DNA of 64,000 nucleotides from Paraburkholderia sp. BL25I1N1 (lineage in GTDB: Bacteria; Pseudomonadota; Gammaproteobacteria; Burkholderiales; Burkholderiaceae): the NCBI RefSeq assembly GCF_003002025.1, contig NZ_PVZB01000006.1, positions 248,001 to 312,000 of the forward strand. Reading direction: 5' to 3'. Position numbers and translations under genes: made by a program. This document shows, piece after piece, positions 8,673-17,402 of the stretch (positions are counted from its first letter, which is position 1; each line of letters begins with the position of its first letter). The notes below the pieces were generated by a model. That model worked only from the letters and a program-made list of their open reading frames with translations. It was not told where the DNA came from and searched no databases.

Positions 8673-10736
8673 TCAGAAATCCTTGCAAAGGCGCAGCGCG
8701 TCGTAAATCGCGCCGTGAATGTTGTGCATGGAAATGCAGTCGCCGACACGGAACAGCAGGAAGCGGCCATTGCCGAGTTCCTCGCTCAAAGACGGTTGCG
8801 GCTCGGAGGCGAACAGCTTATGCACGTCCACCTGGCCGCGATTCACCGACTCCGGCTTGAGCTTCCAGTACAGCTCGTCGTTCGGCGTGCTGCCGTTCTC
8901 GATCACCACCTGATCGACCGCGCGCTCTTCCTGCTCTTCGGTGTACTCGTTGCGGATCACGGCGATCTTCTTGCCGTCTTCCTCGTAGACCTTATCGAGC
9001 CAGTAGTTCGGCGTATGGATCACGCCTTGCGCGTAGAGCCGGCGGTAGAAGATCGGGAAGGTGGTGCCGCCCACATCGTCGGCAACCTTCACGTCCGGCG
9101 TCACGATCTCGACGTTCGAACCGCGGCTCGACATGAAGTCGGCCACGCCCGCGCCGGCATGCGTGCTCACGCCGTCGTACACCAGCACGTTCTTGCCCGG
9201 CTCGACCTTGCCCGAGAGCACATCCCACGAACTCACGGCGAGGCCTTCGTCGACGCCCCACGCCGCCACTTGCGACGTGAACGACGAACCACCCGTGGCG
9301 AGCACGACGATGTCCGGCTTCTCGGCCATGATGGTTTTCTCGTCGGCGGCGACACCGAGGCGCCGGTCCACGCCGAGGCGCTTCGTCTCCATGTCGAACC
9401 AGCGCACGATGCCCGCCATCTGTTCGCGCTGCGGCGCTTTCGCGGCCAGCATGATCTGGCCGCCGACGTAGTCATTCTTCTCGAACAGCACCACGTCATG
9501 GCCGCGCGACTTCGCCACGCGCGCCGCTTCGAGTCCCGCCGGGCCCGCGCCGACCACCACCACCTTGCGCTTCGGCCCGCGCGTTTTGGCGATCACGTGC
9601 GGCATCGTTTCTTCACGCGAGGTCGCGGCGTTCTGCACGCACAGCACGTCGAGCCCGTTGTACTGGCGGTCGATGCAATAATTCGCGCCGACGCACTGCT
9701 TGATTTCGTCCTCGCGGCCATCGCGAATCTTGATGACCATATGCGGATCCGCAATTTGCGCGCGCGTCATGCCGACCAGATCGACCATGCCGCTGGCGAG
9801 CAAGCGTTCCGCCTGGCCCGCGTCGCGAATGCTTTGCGCGTGCATGACCGGCAGCTTCACCACCGACTTGATGCCAGCCGCGAGATGCACGAACGGTTCG
9901 GGCGGCAGCGCCATCGGCGGCATGCAGTTGGCGAGCGTGTTATGCGTGTCCGCACCCGAGCCGATTACGCCGAGGTAATCGATCAGGCCGGTTTCGCTCA
10001 TCGCCTGGGCGATTTCCTTCAGTTGTTCGTGATCGAGCCCGTCTTCATGGAACTCGTCGCCACACATGCGCAGGCCGACGCAGAAGTCCGCGCCGACTGC
10101 TTCACGCACGGCCTTCAATACTTCCGTGCCGAAGCGCAGGCGGTTTTCGAGCGAGCCGCCCCACTCGTCGGTGCGAAAATTGGTGCGCGGGCTCCAGAAC
10201 TGGTCGATCAGATGCTGATGCGCCGCCGAGATTTCCACGCCGTCCATGCCCGCATCTTTCACGCGTTTCGCGGCGGCCGCGAAGTCGCTGATGATGCGGC
10301 GAATTTCCTCGACTTCGATGATCTTCGCGTTGCCGCGATGCACCGGCTCACGCACACCGGACGGCGACATCAGATGCGGCCAATGCTCGCCATGAAACGC
10401 GGAACGGCGTCCCATGTGCGTGGCCTGAATCATGATTTTCGCGCCGTGCGTGTGCATGGCTTCGGCAAGCCGCGCGAGCGGATCGATGATCTTGTCGGTC
10501 GACAGATTCACCGACTTCCACCAGCCTTGCGGACTGTCGATCGACACCGGGCTCGAGCCGCCGCACACCGCGAGGCCGACGCCACCCTTGGCCTTTTCTT
10601 CGTAGTAACGGATGTAGCGGTCGCCGGGCAAGCCGCCCGGCTCCGCATAGACCTCCGCATGCGCGGTACTGACGATGCGGTTGCGCAAGGTCAGCTTGTT
10701 CAGCGTGAGAGGCTTGAAAAGGTTCGGGTAACGCAT
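8673..10736 (-). CDS. dgcA: Dimethylglycine demethylase catalytic subunit (TMADH/old-yellow-enzyme family)
   Basis: Oxidatively demethylates dimethylglycine to sarcosine. The 687 residues comprise an N-terminal FMN TIM barrel (about 1-375; EISAAHQHLIDQFWSPRTN lies at the active site) and a C-terminal FAD/NAD-type dinucleotide-binding domain (VVVVGAGPAGLEAARVA, 392-408). The linker where trimethylamine dehydrogenase binds a 4Fe-4S cluster reads CVGANYC...C. Cys348, Cys354 and Cys366 are kept but the second ligand is Ala351. Start 10736 (MRYPNLFKPL) matches the family. dgcB follows after two bases. Confidence 0.92.
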   Translation of the reverse strand: MRYPNLFKPLTLNKLTLRNRIVSTAHAEVYAEPGGLPGDRYIRYYEEKAKGGVGLAVCGGSSPVSIDSPQGWWKSVNLSTDKIIDPLARLAEAMHTHGAKIMIQATHMGRRSAFHGEHWPHLMSPSGVREPVHRGNAKIIEVEEIRRIISDFAAAAKRVKDAGMDGVEISAAHQHLIDQFWSPRTNFRTDEWGGSLENRLRFGTEVLKAVREAVGADFCVGLRMCGDEFHEDGLDHEQLKEIAQAMSETGLIDYLGVIGSGADTHNTLANCMPPMALPPEPFVHLAAGIKSVVKLPVMHAQSIRDAGQAERLLASGMVDLVGMTRAQIADPHMVIKIRDGREDEIKQCVGANYCIDRQYNGLDVLCVQNAATSREETMPHVIAKTRGPKRKVVVVGAGPAGLEAARVAKSRGHDVVLFEKNDYVGGQIMLAAKAPQREQMAGIVRWFDMETKRLGVDRRLGVAADEKTIMAEKPDIVVLATGGSSFTSQVAAWGVDEGLAVSSWDVLSGKVEPGKNVLVYDGVSTHAGAGVADFMSSRGSNVEIVTPDVKVADDVGGTTFPIFYRRLYAQGVIHTPNYWLDKVYEEDGKKIAVIRNEYTEEQEERAVDQVVIENGSTPNDELYWKLKPESVNRGQVDVHKLFASEPQPSLSEELGNGRFLLFRVGDCISMHNIHGAIYDALRLCKDF

Positions 10737-10783
10737 TGCGATCGACCTCGGAATGGAGTGCTTTTTTGCGGTGCCGTGCGCGC

Positions 10784-11320
10784 TCAGGAAGCCAGCGGCG
10801 ACACTTCGAACACGCAGTGGTCGTGGTGCTCGGCCGCGCATTGCGCTTCTCTCGAATGCGACGGCGGGCCCTTGCGCGACGCGTCCGGCGCGGTGTCGTT
10901 GACCCAGTCCATCGCGCCCGCGAACCAGCCGGCGAACATGTAGCAAAGCTTGCCGACCTTGTCCGGCTGCGCCAGCACGAACGACGAGTGATGCAGTTCG
11001 ATGCGCGCGTGCGAGCTCGACGGATCGGCTTCGGTGATCGTGAAGATGCCCCAGCCGCGCTGCGACAGACGCTTCAGGTAATGCTCGAACACCGCCATGC
11101 CGGCAAGGCCGTGCTGCTTCGCTTCCTTGTCGCACCAGAAATACGCGGACTTGTAGCCGGCCTTGTAGAGAATCTCGGCATACGTGTCGAGGCCGAGCGC
11201 TTCTTCCACGGCAGTGTGGTTGTTCGTGAAGAAATGGCGCGGCACGTACAGCATGGGCAGCGCGTCGGTGGTCCAGACGCCGGTGTTCGCATCGACGTCG
11301 ATAGGCAGTTGAGGTTGCAT
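10784..11320 (-). CDS. DUF5943-type protein of the betaine catabolic cluster
   Basis: A 178-residue soluble protein with no signal peptide. It contains a V4R-like core (KAGYKSAYFWCDKEAKQHGL, GWGIFTITEADPSSSHARIE) and a short Cys/His tail (CAAEHHDHCVF, about 160-170). Proteins of this kind sit between dgcA and a dipeptidase gene in pseudomonad betaine clusters; I assign the family from that memory and the sequence, without a database search. It lies 47 bases upstream of dgcA in the same operon. The function is unknown. The V4R-like fold and Cys/His tail suggest binding of a small molecule or metal, but this is only inference. Confidence 0.75.
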   Translation of the reverse strand: MQPQLPIDVDANTGVWTTDALPMLYVPRHFFTNNHTAVEEALGLDTYAEILYKAGYKSAYFWCDKEAKQHGLAGMAVFEHYLKRLSQRGWGIFTITEADPSSSHARIELHHSSFVLAQPDKVGKLCYMFAGWFAGAMDWVNDTAPDASRKGPPSHSREAQCAAEHHDHCVFEVSPLAS

Positions 11321-11373
11321 GTGGAGGCTCCGGTTTTTATGTGTGCGAGTGGGGTTTCAGCAGCGCTGGAAGG

Positions 11374-12345
11374 TCACACCTTCCAGACTTCGCCAAACAC
11401 CCGTACCCAGTTTTCACCCATGATCTTCTTGATGCGCGTCTCGCTCCAGCCGGCGCGCTCCATCGCGGCCGTCAGGTTGGGAAACTCGCCGATCGTGCGG
11501 ATGCCTTCCGGATTCACCACCTTGCCGAAGTTCGTCAACTGGCGATAACGGCCTTTGTCGTGCGTGATCCAGTCGAAGAACTCCGTGCTGTAGCCTTGCG
11601 TGAAGTCGGTGCCGATGCCGACCTGGTCTTCGCCGATCAGATTCACCACGTACTCGATCGCTTCGATATAGTCTTCGACGGTCGCATCCGGGCCGCGCTT
11701 GAGGAACGGTGCGAACATCGTCACGCCGACGAAACCGCCCGCGTCGGCGATCTCCTTCAGTTGCTCGTCGCTCTTGTTGCGCGGATGCTCTTTCAGACCG
11801 GACGGACAGCAATGCGAGTAGCACACGGGCTTGTTCGACGCGGCGATCGCCTCAGAAGAAGTCTTACCGCCCACATGCGAGAGATCGACCATGATGCCGA
11901 CGCGGTTCATCTCCTGGATCACCTCGCGGCCATAGCCCGACAGGCCGCCGTCGCGCTCATAGCAACCGGTGCCCACGAGGTTCTGCGTGTTGTAGCAAAG
12001 CTGCACCACGTTCACGCCGAGGTCCTTGAACGCCTCGATATAGCCGAGGTTGTCCTCGAAAGCATGCGCGTTCTGGAAACCGAAAATGATGCCTGTCTTG
12101 TTCTCTTTCTTCGCGCGGAAAATGTCGTCCGTGGTGCGCACCAGCGTGAGAATCTCGCCGTACTCGCGAATCTGCTGCTTCATCTCGGCGATGTTGTCGA
12201 CGGTCTTCTGGAAGCTTTCCCAGACCGAGACCGTGCAGTTCACCGCGGTCACGCCGCCCTTGCGCATGTCCTCGAACACCGAGCGCTCGAACTTCGAAAT
12301 GTTCAGACCGTCGATGATGATGCTGTTGTCGTGCAATGTGCTCAT
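11374..12345 (-). CDS. M19 (renal) dipeptidase-like protein, probably lacking the canonical metal site
   Basis: A cytosolic TIM-barrel protein of 323 residues with the M19 family landmarks VDLSHVGGKTSSEAI (His157), CYSHCCPSGLKEHPRNKSD (His178) and VGIGTDFTQGY. The family's first metal motif, normally D-G-H-x-D, reads D12-G-L-N-I16, so both ligands are replaced. The bridging Glu is Gln91 (GFQNAH). It lies between glyA and the DUF5943 gene, as the dipeptidase-like gene does in pseudomonad betaine clusters. It may therefore act on something other than dipeptides, or be a binding protein. The M19 family call is firm but the activity is not. Confidence 0.85.
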   Translation of the reverse strand: MSTLHDNSIIIDGLNISKFERSVFEDMRKGGVTAVNCTVSVWESFQKTVDNIAEMKQQIREYGEILTLVRTTDDIFRAKKENKTGIIFGFQNAHAFEDNLGYIEAFKDLGVNVVQLCYNTQNLVGTGCYERDGGLSGYGREVIQEMNRVGIMVDLSHVGGKTSSEAIAASNKPVCYSHCCPSGLKEHPRNKSDEQLKEIADAGGFVGVTMFAPFLKRGPDATVEDYIEAIEYVVNLIGEDQVGIGTDFTQGYSTEFFDWITHDKGRYRQLTNFGKVVNPEGIRTIGEFPNLTAAMERAGWSETRIKKIMGENWVRVFGEVWKV

Positions 12346-12363
12346 CGTGTGCTCCAGGCGTAC

Positions 12364-13638
12364 TCAGTAGATGGGGAAGCGTTCGCACAGCGCGAAAATC
12401 TCGCGGCGCACGCGTTGTTCGGTGGCGGCATGGCCTTCGGGTTGGTCGCGCAGCGCGTCGAGCACCTCGACGATCAGCCGCCCGATTTCGCGGAACTCGC
12501 TGACGCCGAAGCCGCGCGTGGTGCCCGCGGGTGTACCCAGGCGGATGCCTGAAGTGATCGTCGGCTTCTCGGTATCGAAGGGAATGCCGTTCTTGTTGCA
12601 GGTGATGCCCGCGCGTTCCAGCGCCTGCTCGACCTGGTTGCCTTTCAGGCCCTTGGGTCGCAGATCGACCAGCAGCAGATGGTTATCCGTGCCGCCCGTG
12701 ACCAGATCGACGCCGCCCGCCTTGAGCACTTCGCCGAGCGCCTGCGCATTCGCGAGCACGCTGTCGATGTAGGTCTTGAAGCCCGGTTCCAGCGCTTCGC
12801 CGAACGCGACCGCCTTGCCGGCGATCACATGCATGAGCGGACCGCCCTGCAAGCCAGGGAACACGGCCGAGTTGATCTTCTTCGCGATGTCTTCGTCATT
12901 CGTCAGCACAAAGCCGCCGCGCGGACCGCGCAGCGTCTTGTGCGTGGTCGACGTCACCACGTGCGCATGCTCGACCGGATTCTGGTGACGCCCCGCCGCG
13001 ATGATCCCGGCAATGTGCGCCATATCCACCATCAACTTTGCGCCGACGCTATCGGCGATCGCGCGCAGTCGTGCAAAATCCAGCGCACGCGGATAAGCCG
13101 AAAAGCCGGCGATCAGCAACGCGGGTTTGTGCTGCTGCGCGAGTTCTTCGATCTGCTCGTAATCGATCAGCATCGTGTCGCGATTCACGCCGTACTGCAC
13201 CGCGTTGAACCACTTGCCCGACATGGCCGGCTTGGCGCCGTGCGTGAGGTGGCCGCCGGCGTCGAGCGACATGCCGAGCACCGTGTCGCCCGGTTTCACC
13301 AGCGCGAGCATCACCGCGCCGTTCGCCTGGGCGCCGGAATGCGGCTGCACGTTGGCGAATTTCGCGTTGAACAGTTGCTTGATGCGGTCGAGCGCCAGCG
13401 TTTCGACCACGTCGGCGTATTCGCAACCGCCGTAGTAACGCTTTCCCGGATAGCCTTCCGCATACTTGTTGGTCAGCACCGAGCCCTGCGCTTCGAGCAC
13501 CGCGCGCGACACGATGTTTTCCGACGCGATCAGTTCGACTTGCGACTGCTGGCGCTCGAGCTCTTTCAGAATAGCGCCGCGCACCGCTGTATCGCGCGTG
13601 GCGAGCGTTGCTTCGAAGAAAGGATTCGGGTTCGACAT
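12364..13638 (-). CDS. glyA: Serine hydroxymethyltransferase
   Basis: Condenses glycine with 5,10-methylene-THF to serine, using PLP. The 424-residue protein shows the SHMT signature ending in [16 protein letters not shown] with PLP lysine Lys234, [13 protein letters not shown] near the N-terminus and [14 protein letters not shown]. It is the first gene of a minus-strand run glyA-dipeptidase-DUF5943-dgcA-dgcB-etfA-etfB-gbcA-gbcB-betaine-binding protein. This placement points to a catabolic isozyme that uses the glycine and methylene-THF released by betaine and sarcosine breakdown; a housekeeping glyA is expected elsewhere. Confidence 0.95.
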   Translation of the reverse strand: MSNPNPFFEATLATRDTAVRGAILKELERQQSQVELIASENIVSRAVLEAQGSVLTNKYAEGYPGKRYYGGCEYADVVETLALDRIKQLFNAKFANVQPHSGAQANGAVMLALVKPGDTVLGMSLDAGGHLTHGAKPAMSGKWFNAVQYGVNRDTMLIDYEQIEELAQQHKPALLIAGFSAYPRALDFARLRAIADSVGAKLMVDMAHIAGIIAAGRHQNPVEHAHVVTSTTHKTLRGPRGGFVLTNDEDIAKKINSAVFPGLQGGPLMHVIAGKAVAFGEALEPGFKTYIDSVLANAQALGEVLKAGGVDLVTGGTDNHLLLVDLRPKGLKGNQVEQALERAGITCNKNGIPFDTEKPTITSGIRLGTPAGTTRGFGVSEFREIGRLIVEVLDALRDQPEGHAATEQRVRREIFALCERFPIY

Positions 13639-14080
13639 GGAAGGTCCGTGGAGTCGTTGACGGAAGGCCGGAAGCCGCGTCTGGGCTTTGCCTGGCCCCT
13701 GCTACTACCGGTGTGCATTGCGTCTATTCTTGACGCTCGCCTCGCCCGCCAATTTATGAATTCAGACGCGTTCTTTGCCTTTTCCGCCATATGCGTCCTT
13801 TTTTCACAAGTCGGCGCTGCCGCGCTCCCTCCCTTGACCGAACGAGCGTGCAGAACGCGCGTTCATGCTGCACTGCACGCGAACGCCGTGCGCGCTTCAG
13901 GTGCGCAAGCGGACCCGTACGGCTCTGTTCTGGTGCCATCTGTTTAGTTATCCGAGCCGTATACGGGCTAACCGAGGGTTTAGCCTGATGGCACGGTAGT
14001 TGCCATAGTCATCAAAATTAAAGAAGTCGCTGCTCCCCACGGCGACGTGACATTACAGATTCGAAGGAATCATTCCTCTC
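13639..14080. other. Divergent regulatory region between glyA and gbdR
   Basis: These 442 bases hold no convincing gene; the short open frames have atypical composition and no ribosome site. The region must carry the promoters of the large glyA operon (minus) and of the gbdR-like regulator (plus). A small inverted repeat GCGTC-N7-GACGC lies at 13720-13736, and the AT-richer stretch 13985-14030 lies just before gbdR. I could not assign a GbdR site with confidence. Confidence 0.5.
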
Positions 14081-15076
14081 ATGTCCACCGATCGCACGGC
14101 GTCGTTGTCGCATTTCGCTTTCATGCCGGTTCCCAACTTCACCATGATTGCGTTCACCAACGCGATCGAAGTCCTGCGCATGGCGAACTACCTCACGGGC
14201 CAAACGCTTTACCGCTGGTCGATCGTGAGTCCCGACGGCGGCCCGGTCACGGCCAGCAACGGTTTGTCGGTCGATACGGGACCGGTCGAATGCGTCGGGC
14301 AGCCGGACATCGTGTTCGTGGTCGGCGGCATCGACGTGCAGCGCGCCACCACTCCCGCCCATCTTTCCGCGTTGCGCCGTTTCGCGCGGTTGGGCTGCGT
14401 GCTCGGCAGCCTGTGCACCGGCACCTACGCGCTGGCGCGAGCCGGGTTACTGGCGGGTTATGCTTGTGCGATTCACTGGGAGAACATGTCGGCGCTCAAG
14501 GAAGAGTTTCCCGACACGCGCTTTCTGAAAGAACTGTTCGTGATCGATCGCGATCGCGTCACGTGTACCGGCGGCGTGGCGCCGCTCGACATGATGCTGA
14601 ACCTTATCGCGCCACGCGTTGGCACGGCACGCGTCACGCAGATCGCCGAGCAGTTCATCGTCGAACATGTGCGCGACACCAGCGCGCAACAGAAAATGCC
14701 GCTGGTGGCGCGACTCGGCTCGGCCAACAAGTCGCTCTTCGAAGTGATCTCGCTGATGGAGAACAACATCGAGGAGCCGCTCTCGCGCGAAGAACTCGCG
14801 CGCCTCGCCGGCATGTCGCAACGCCAATTGCAGCGCCTGTTCCGCGAACATCTGGGCATGACGCCGACGCACTACTACCTGACGCTGCGTCTGCGGCGCG
14901 CGCGCGAGTTGTTGCTGCAAACCGATATGTCGATCATGCACATCACGATGGCATGTGGCTTCCAGTCGGCGTGCCATTTCTCGAAGAGCTATCGCGACGC
15001 GTTCGGCACGGCGCCGACGCGCGAGCGGCGCAAGCAGGCGCCATCGCTCGCGGCAGTGCCGGTGCTGGCGGCTTGA
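14081..15076 (+). CDS. gbdR: GlxA-family AraC regulator, probable GbdR of betaine/dimethylglycine catabolism
   Basis: A DNA-binding regulator of 331 residues. It has an N-terminal DJ-1/PfpI-like ligand domain (about 8-180, GSLCTGTYALARAGLL with the nucleophile-elbow Cys) and a C-terminal AraC double helix-turn-helix (about 225-320, LSREELARLAGMSQRQLQRL and ACGFQSACHFSKSYRDAF). GbdR of pseudomonads has this architecture and responds to glycine betaine and dimethylglycine. The gene is divergent from the glyA-dgc-gbc operon, its expected target. A close paralogue lies at 34169-35167, so which of the two is the functional GbdR cannot be settled here. A terminator follows. Confidence 0.85.
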   Translation: MSTDRTASLSHFAFMPVPNFTMIAFTNAIEVLRMANYLTGQTLYRWSIVSPDGGPVTASNGLSVDTGPVECVGQPDIVFVVGGIDVQRATTPAHLSALRRFARLGCVLGSLCTGTYALARAGLLAGYACAIHWENMSALKEEFPDTRFLKELFVIDRDRVTCTGGVAPLDMMLNLIAPRVGTARVTQIAEQFIVEHVRDTSAQQKMPLVARLGSANKSLFEVISLMENNIEEPLSREELARLAGMSQRQLQRLFREHLGMTPTHYYLTLRLRRARELLLQTDMSIMHITMACGFQSACHFSKSYRDAFGTAPTRERRKQAPSLAAVPVLAA

Positions 15077-15123
15077 GGCGATTGATAGATTGACGGCTTG
15101 AGTGCGCAGCCGCCGCAAATACA

Positions 15124-15159
15124 AACGCGTTGAGCGGTTTTCCGGTCAACGCGTTTTTT
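15124..15159 (+). terminator. Rho-independent terminator after the gbdR-like gene
   Basis: A 10-bp perfect stem (15124-15133 with 15146-15155) with a 12-base loop runs directly into a T run (15154-15159). It sits 47 bases after the regulator stop, between convergent gbdR and fdhA. The reverse strand has A instead of T after the stem, so it should act on the plus strand only. Confidence 0.8.
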
Positions 15160-15267
15160 GCAGGCCAGCGGTTTCGGCTATTCACCTTTCCGCCCGACGA
15201 CGGCGCAGCGCTGCGCGAGACTGCGCATGCAGTCCCGCCGCCACTTCATGCCGCGCTCAAGCCACGA

Positions 15268-16467
15268 TCAAGCCGCCTTCAGCAAGCCATGCGGATCGAT
15301 CACAAACTTCTTCGGCGCGCCGCCATCGAACTGACGATAACCATCAGGCGCCTGGTCGAGCGACACCACGGTCACGTTGACGATATCCGCAATCGGCAAA
15401 CGGTCCCACAAGATGGCCTGCATGAGATTGTGGTTGTACTTCATGACCGGCGTCTGCCCGGTATGGAACGAGTGCGACTTGGCCCAGCCCAGACCGAAAC
15501 GGATGCTCAGGCTGCCTTTGCGCGCGGCGGCGTCGGCGGCGCCCGGATCGTCCGTGACGTACAGGCCTGGAATGCCGATCGCGCCGGCGGCCCGGGTGAT
15601 CTCCATCAATGAGTTGAGCACGGTGGCCGGCGCTTCCTCGTGCGATCCGCTGCTGCCGTGGCCGTGCGCTTCGAAGCCGACGCAGTCGACCGCGCAGTCC
15701 ACCTCAGGCTTGCCGAGAATCTGCTCGATCTGCTCGCCGAGCGTGGCGTCCTTCGACAGATCGATGGTCTGGAAGCCCATCTTGCGCGCGTGCGCGAGAC
15801 GCTCCTCGTTCATATCGCCGACGATCGTGCAGGCCGCGCCCAGCAAGCGCGCCGAAGCAGCCGCCGCCATACCCACCGGACCCGCGCCCGCGATATACAC
15901 GGTGGCGCCGGGCTTCACGCCTGCCATCACCGCGCCGTGGTAGCCGGTCGGCAGAATGTCGGACAGACACGTGAGGTCGCGGATTTTCGCCATGGCCTGC
16001 GCGTGATCGGGGAATTTCAGCAGATTGAAGTCGGCGTACGGCACCAGCACGTATTCGGCCTGGCCGCCGATCCAGCCGCCCATGTCCACGTAACCATAAG
16101 CGCCACCGGCCCGCGACGGATTCACGTTCAGGCACACGCCGGTATGCTGCGCCTTGCAGGTCGGACAGCGTCCGCAGGCCACGTTGAACGGCACCGAAAC
16201 GAGATCGCCTATCTTGAGCGTTTCGACATCGCGGCCCACTTCGATCACCTCGCCGGTAATCTCGTGGCCGAGCACGAGGCCGACTTCGGCGGTCGTGCGG
16301 CCACGCACCATGTGCTGATCGGAGCCGCAAATATTCGTGCTCACCACCTTCAGGATCACACCGTGACCGATCGACCGGCCACGCGGATCGACCATCTTCG
16401 GAAAGTCGATCGACTGCACTTCCACCTTGCCCTGCCCCAGATACACAACGCCGCGATTGCTGCTCAT
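15268..16467 (-). CDS. fdhA: Glutathione-independent formaldehyde dehydrogenase
   Basis: Oxidises formaldehyde to formate with NAD+ and needs no glutathione. The 399-residue zinc alcohol-dehydrogenase family protein has catalytic zinc residues Cys47 and His68 (STNICGSDQH, GHEITGE), structural zinc Cys98/Cys101/Cys104/Cys112, and a Rossmann motif AGAGPVGMAAAASARLLGA. The DCVGFEAHGHG segment is typical of Pseudomonas putida-type FdhA. Formaldehyde is the by-product of GbcAB, DgcAB and SoxBDAG, and in pseudomonads fdhA belongs to the same regulon. It is divergent from betI across 305 bases. Confidence 0.94.
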   Translation of the reverse strand: MSSNRGVVYLGQGKVEVQSIDFPKMVDPRGRSIGHGVILKVVSTNICGSDQHMVRGRTTAEVGLVLGHEITGEVIEVGRDVETLKIGDLVSVPFNVACGRCPTCKAQHTGVCLNVNPSRAGGAYGYVDMGGWIGGQAEYVLVPYADFNLLKFPDHAQAMAKIRDLTCLSDILPTGYHGAVMAGVKPGATVYIAGAGPVGMAAAASARLLGAACTIVGDMNEERLAHARKMGFQTIDLSKDATLGEQIEQILGKPEVDCAVDCVGFEAHGHGSSGSHEEAPATVLNSLMEITRAAGAIGIPGLYVTDDPGAADAAARKGSLSIRFGLGWAKSHSFHTGQTPVMKYNHNLMQAILWDRLPIADIVNVTVVSLDQAPDGYRQFDGGAPKKFVIDPHGLLKAA

Positions 16468-16643
16468 TGTCTGTCTCCATGTCTTGTGAGCGGCGCGCCC
16501 GGTTCGCCCGGTTTGTCAAAAAGCACGCCGTTCAACGAGCGTAGCGCCCGGTGAACCAGGCGCATGTGCCGAACGCGACATGGGTTTGGCCGGAACCGAC
16601 ACGGTGAGCGGAGCCCTTGCCCATCCTGCCGCAGATGGCTTTT

Positions 16644-16663
16644 TATTGATTGACCGTTCAATA
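16644..16663. promoter_or_regulatory. BetI operator palindrome upstream of betIBA
   Basis: TATTGA (16644-16649) and its reverse complement TCAATA (16658-16663) flank an 8-base spacer (TTGACCGT). The AT-rich palindrome lies 110 bases before betI and resembles the known BetI operators of other proteobacteria (ATTGATTG...CGTTCAAT). BetI would repress betIBA here until choline is present. The rest of the 305-base fdhA-betI spacer shows no gene. Confidence 0.85.
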
Positions 16664-16772
16664 TAAAAAACCTAACATGGTCGTTCGAATCCACGTGGAC
16701 GGATTGCTTTCGTTTAACGCAGTCCGCCCGCAGTCAACGCCAGCACCCAACGCCAGCAACAGCGCCCGCACC

Positions 16773-17360
16773 ATGCCCAAACTCGGAATGCGCGAAATCC
16801 GCCGCGCGCAGTTGATCGACGCCACGCTCCACACGATCGACCAGACCGGTCTCGCGGGGGCCACGCTGGCTTCGGTCGCGCAGCGCGCGAGCATTTCCAC
16901 CGGCATCGTCAGCCACTATTTCGGCGACAAGGACGGTTTGCTCGAAGCCACCATGCGTCACGTGCTGCGCGACTTGTGGCAGGCCACGTCACGCAGGCGC
17001 CGCGCGGCGAAAGCGGATCCGCGCTCGAAGTTACGCGCGGTGGTCGCCGCGAATTTCGACGCCGAACAGACCAGCGGCCCGGTCATGAAAACCTGGCTCG
17101 CGTTCTGGTCCGAGAGCATGCACAAGCCGGCATTGCGGCGGCTGCAGTACGTAAACACGCGCCGCCTGAACTCGAATCTGTGCGCGGATTTTTCCAAAGC
17201 CATGCCGCGTGCCGCGGCGCGCCGTGCGGCGAGCGGCCTCGCGGCGCTGATCGACGGCCTGTGGCTGCGCGGCGCGCTCTCGGGCGAGCCGTTCGACACC
17301 AGAGCCGCGCTGCGCGTGGCCAACGACTATATCGATCTGGTCCTCGCATCGCACGAGTAA
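16773..17360 (+). CDS. betI: TetR-family choline-responsive repressor
   Basis: A 195-residue repressor beginning [18 protein letters not shown], as BetI proteins do. The TetR helix-turn-helix is at about residues 25-55 ([20 protein letters not shown]), and the C-terminal choline-binding domain contains [16 protein letters not shown] and [13 protein letters not shown]. Start 16773 is preferred over an in-frame start at 16650, which would run through the operator. It is the first gene of betIBA and likely autoregulates through the palindrome at 16644-16663. Confidence 0.93.
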   Translation: MPKLGMREIRRAQLIDATLHTIDQTGLAGATLASVAQRASISTGIVSHYFGDKDGLLEATMRHVLRDLWQATSRRRRAAKADPRSKLRAVVAANFDAEQTSGPVMKTWLAFWSESMHKPALRRLQYVNTRRLNSNLCADFSKAMPRAAARRAASGLAALIDGLWLRGALSGEPFDTRAALRVANDYIDLVLASHE

Positions 17361-17402
17361 GCACAGGATCAGATCGGCGACACATTCAGAAAGGAGTTAG
17401 TC

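Noticed and set aside
8715..10943. A 742-residue open frame on the plus strand opposite dgcA
   Set aside because: It is a high-GC antisense shadow of dgcA, with Arg/His/Ala-rich composition and no domain or ribosome site.
12364..13638. A glycine or THF riboswitch upstream of glyA, sdaA or purU
   Set aside because: I could not identify conserved riboswitch cores in the spacers by eye, so none is claimed.
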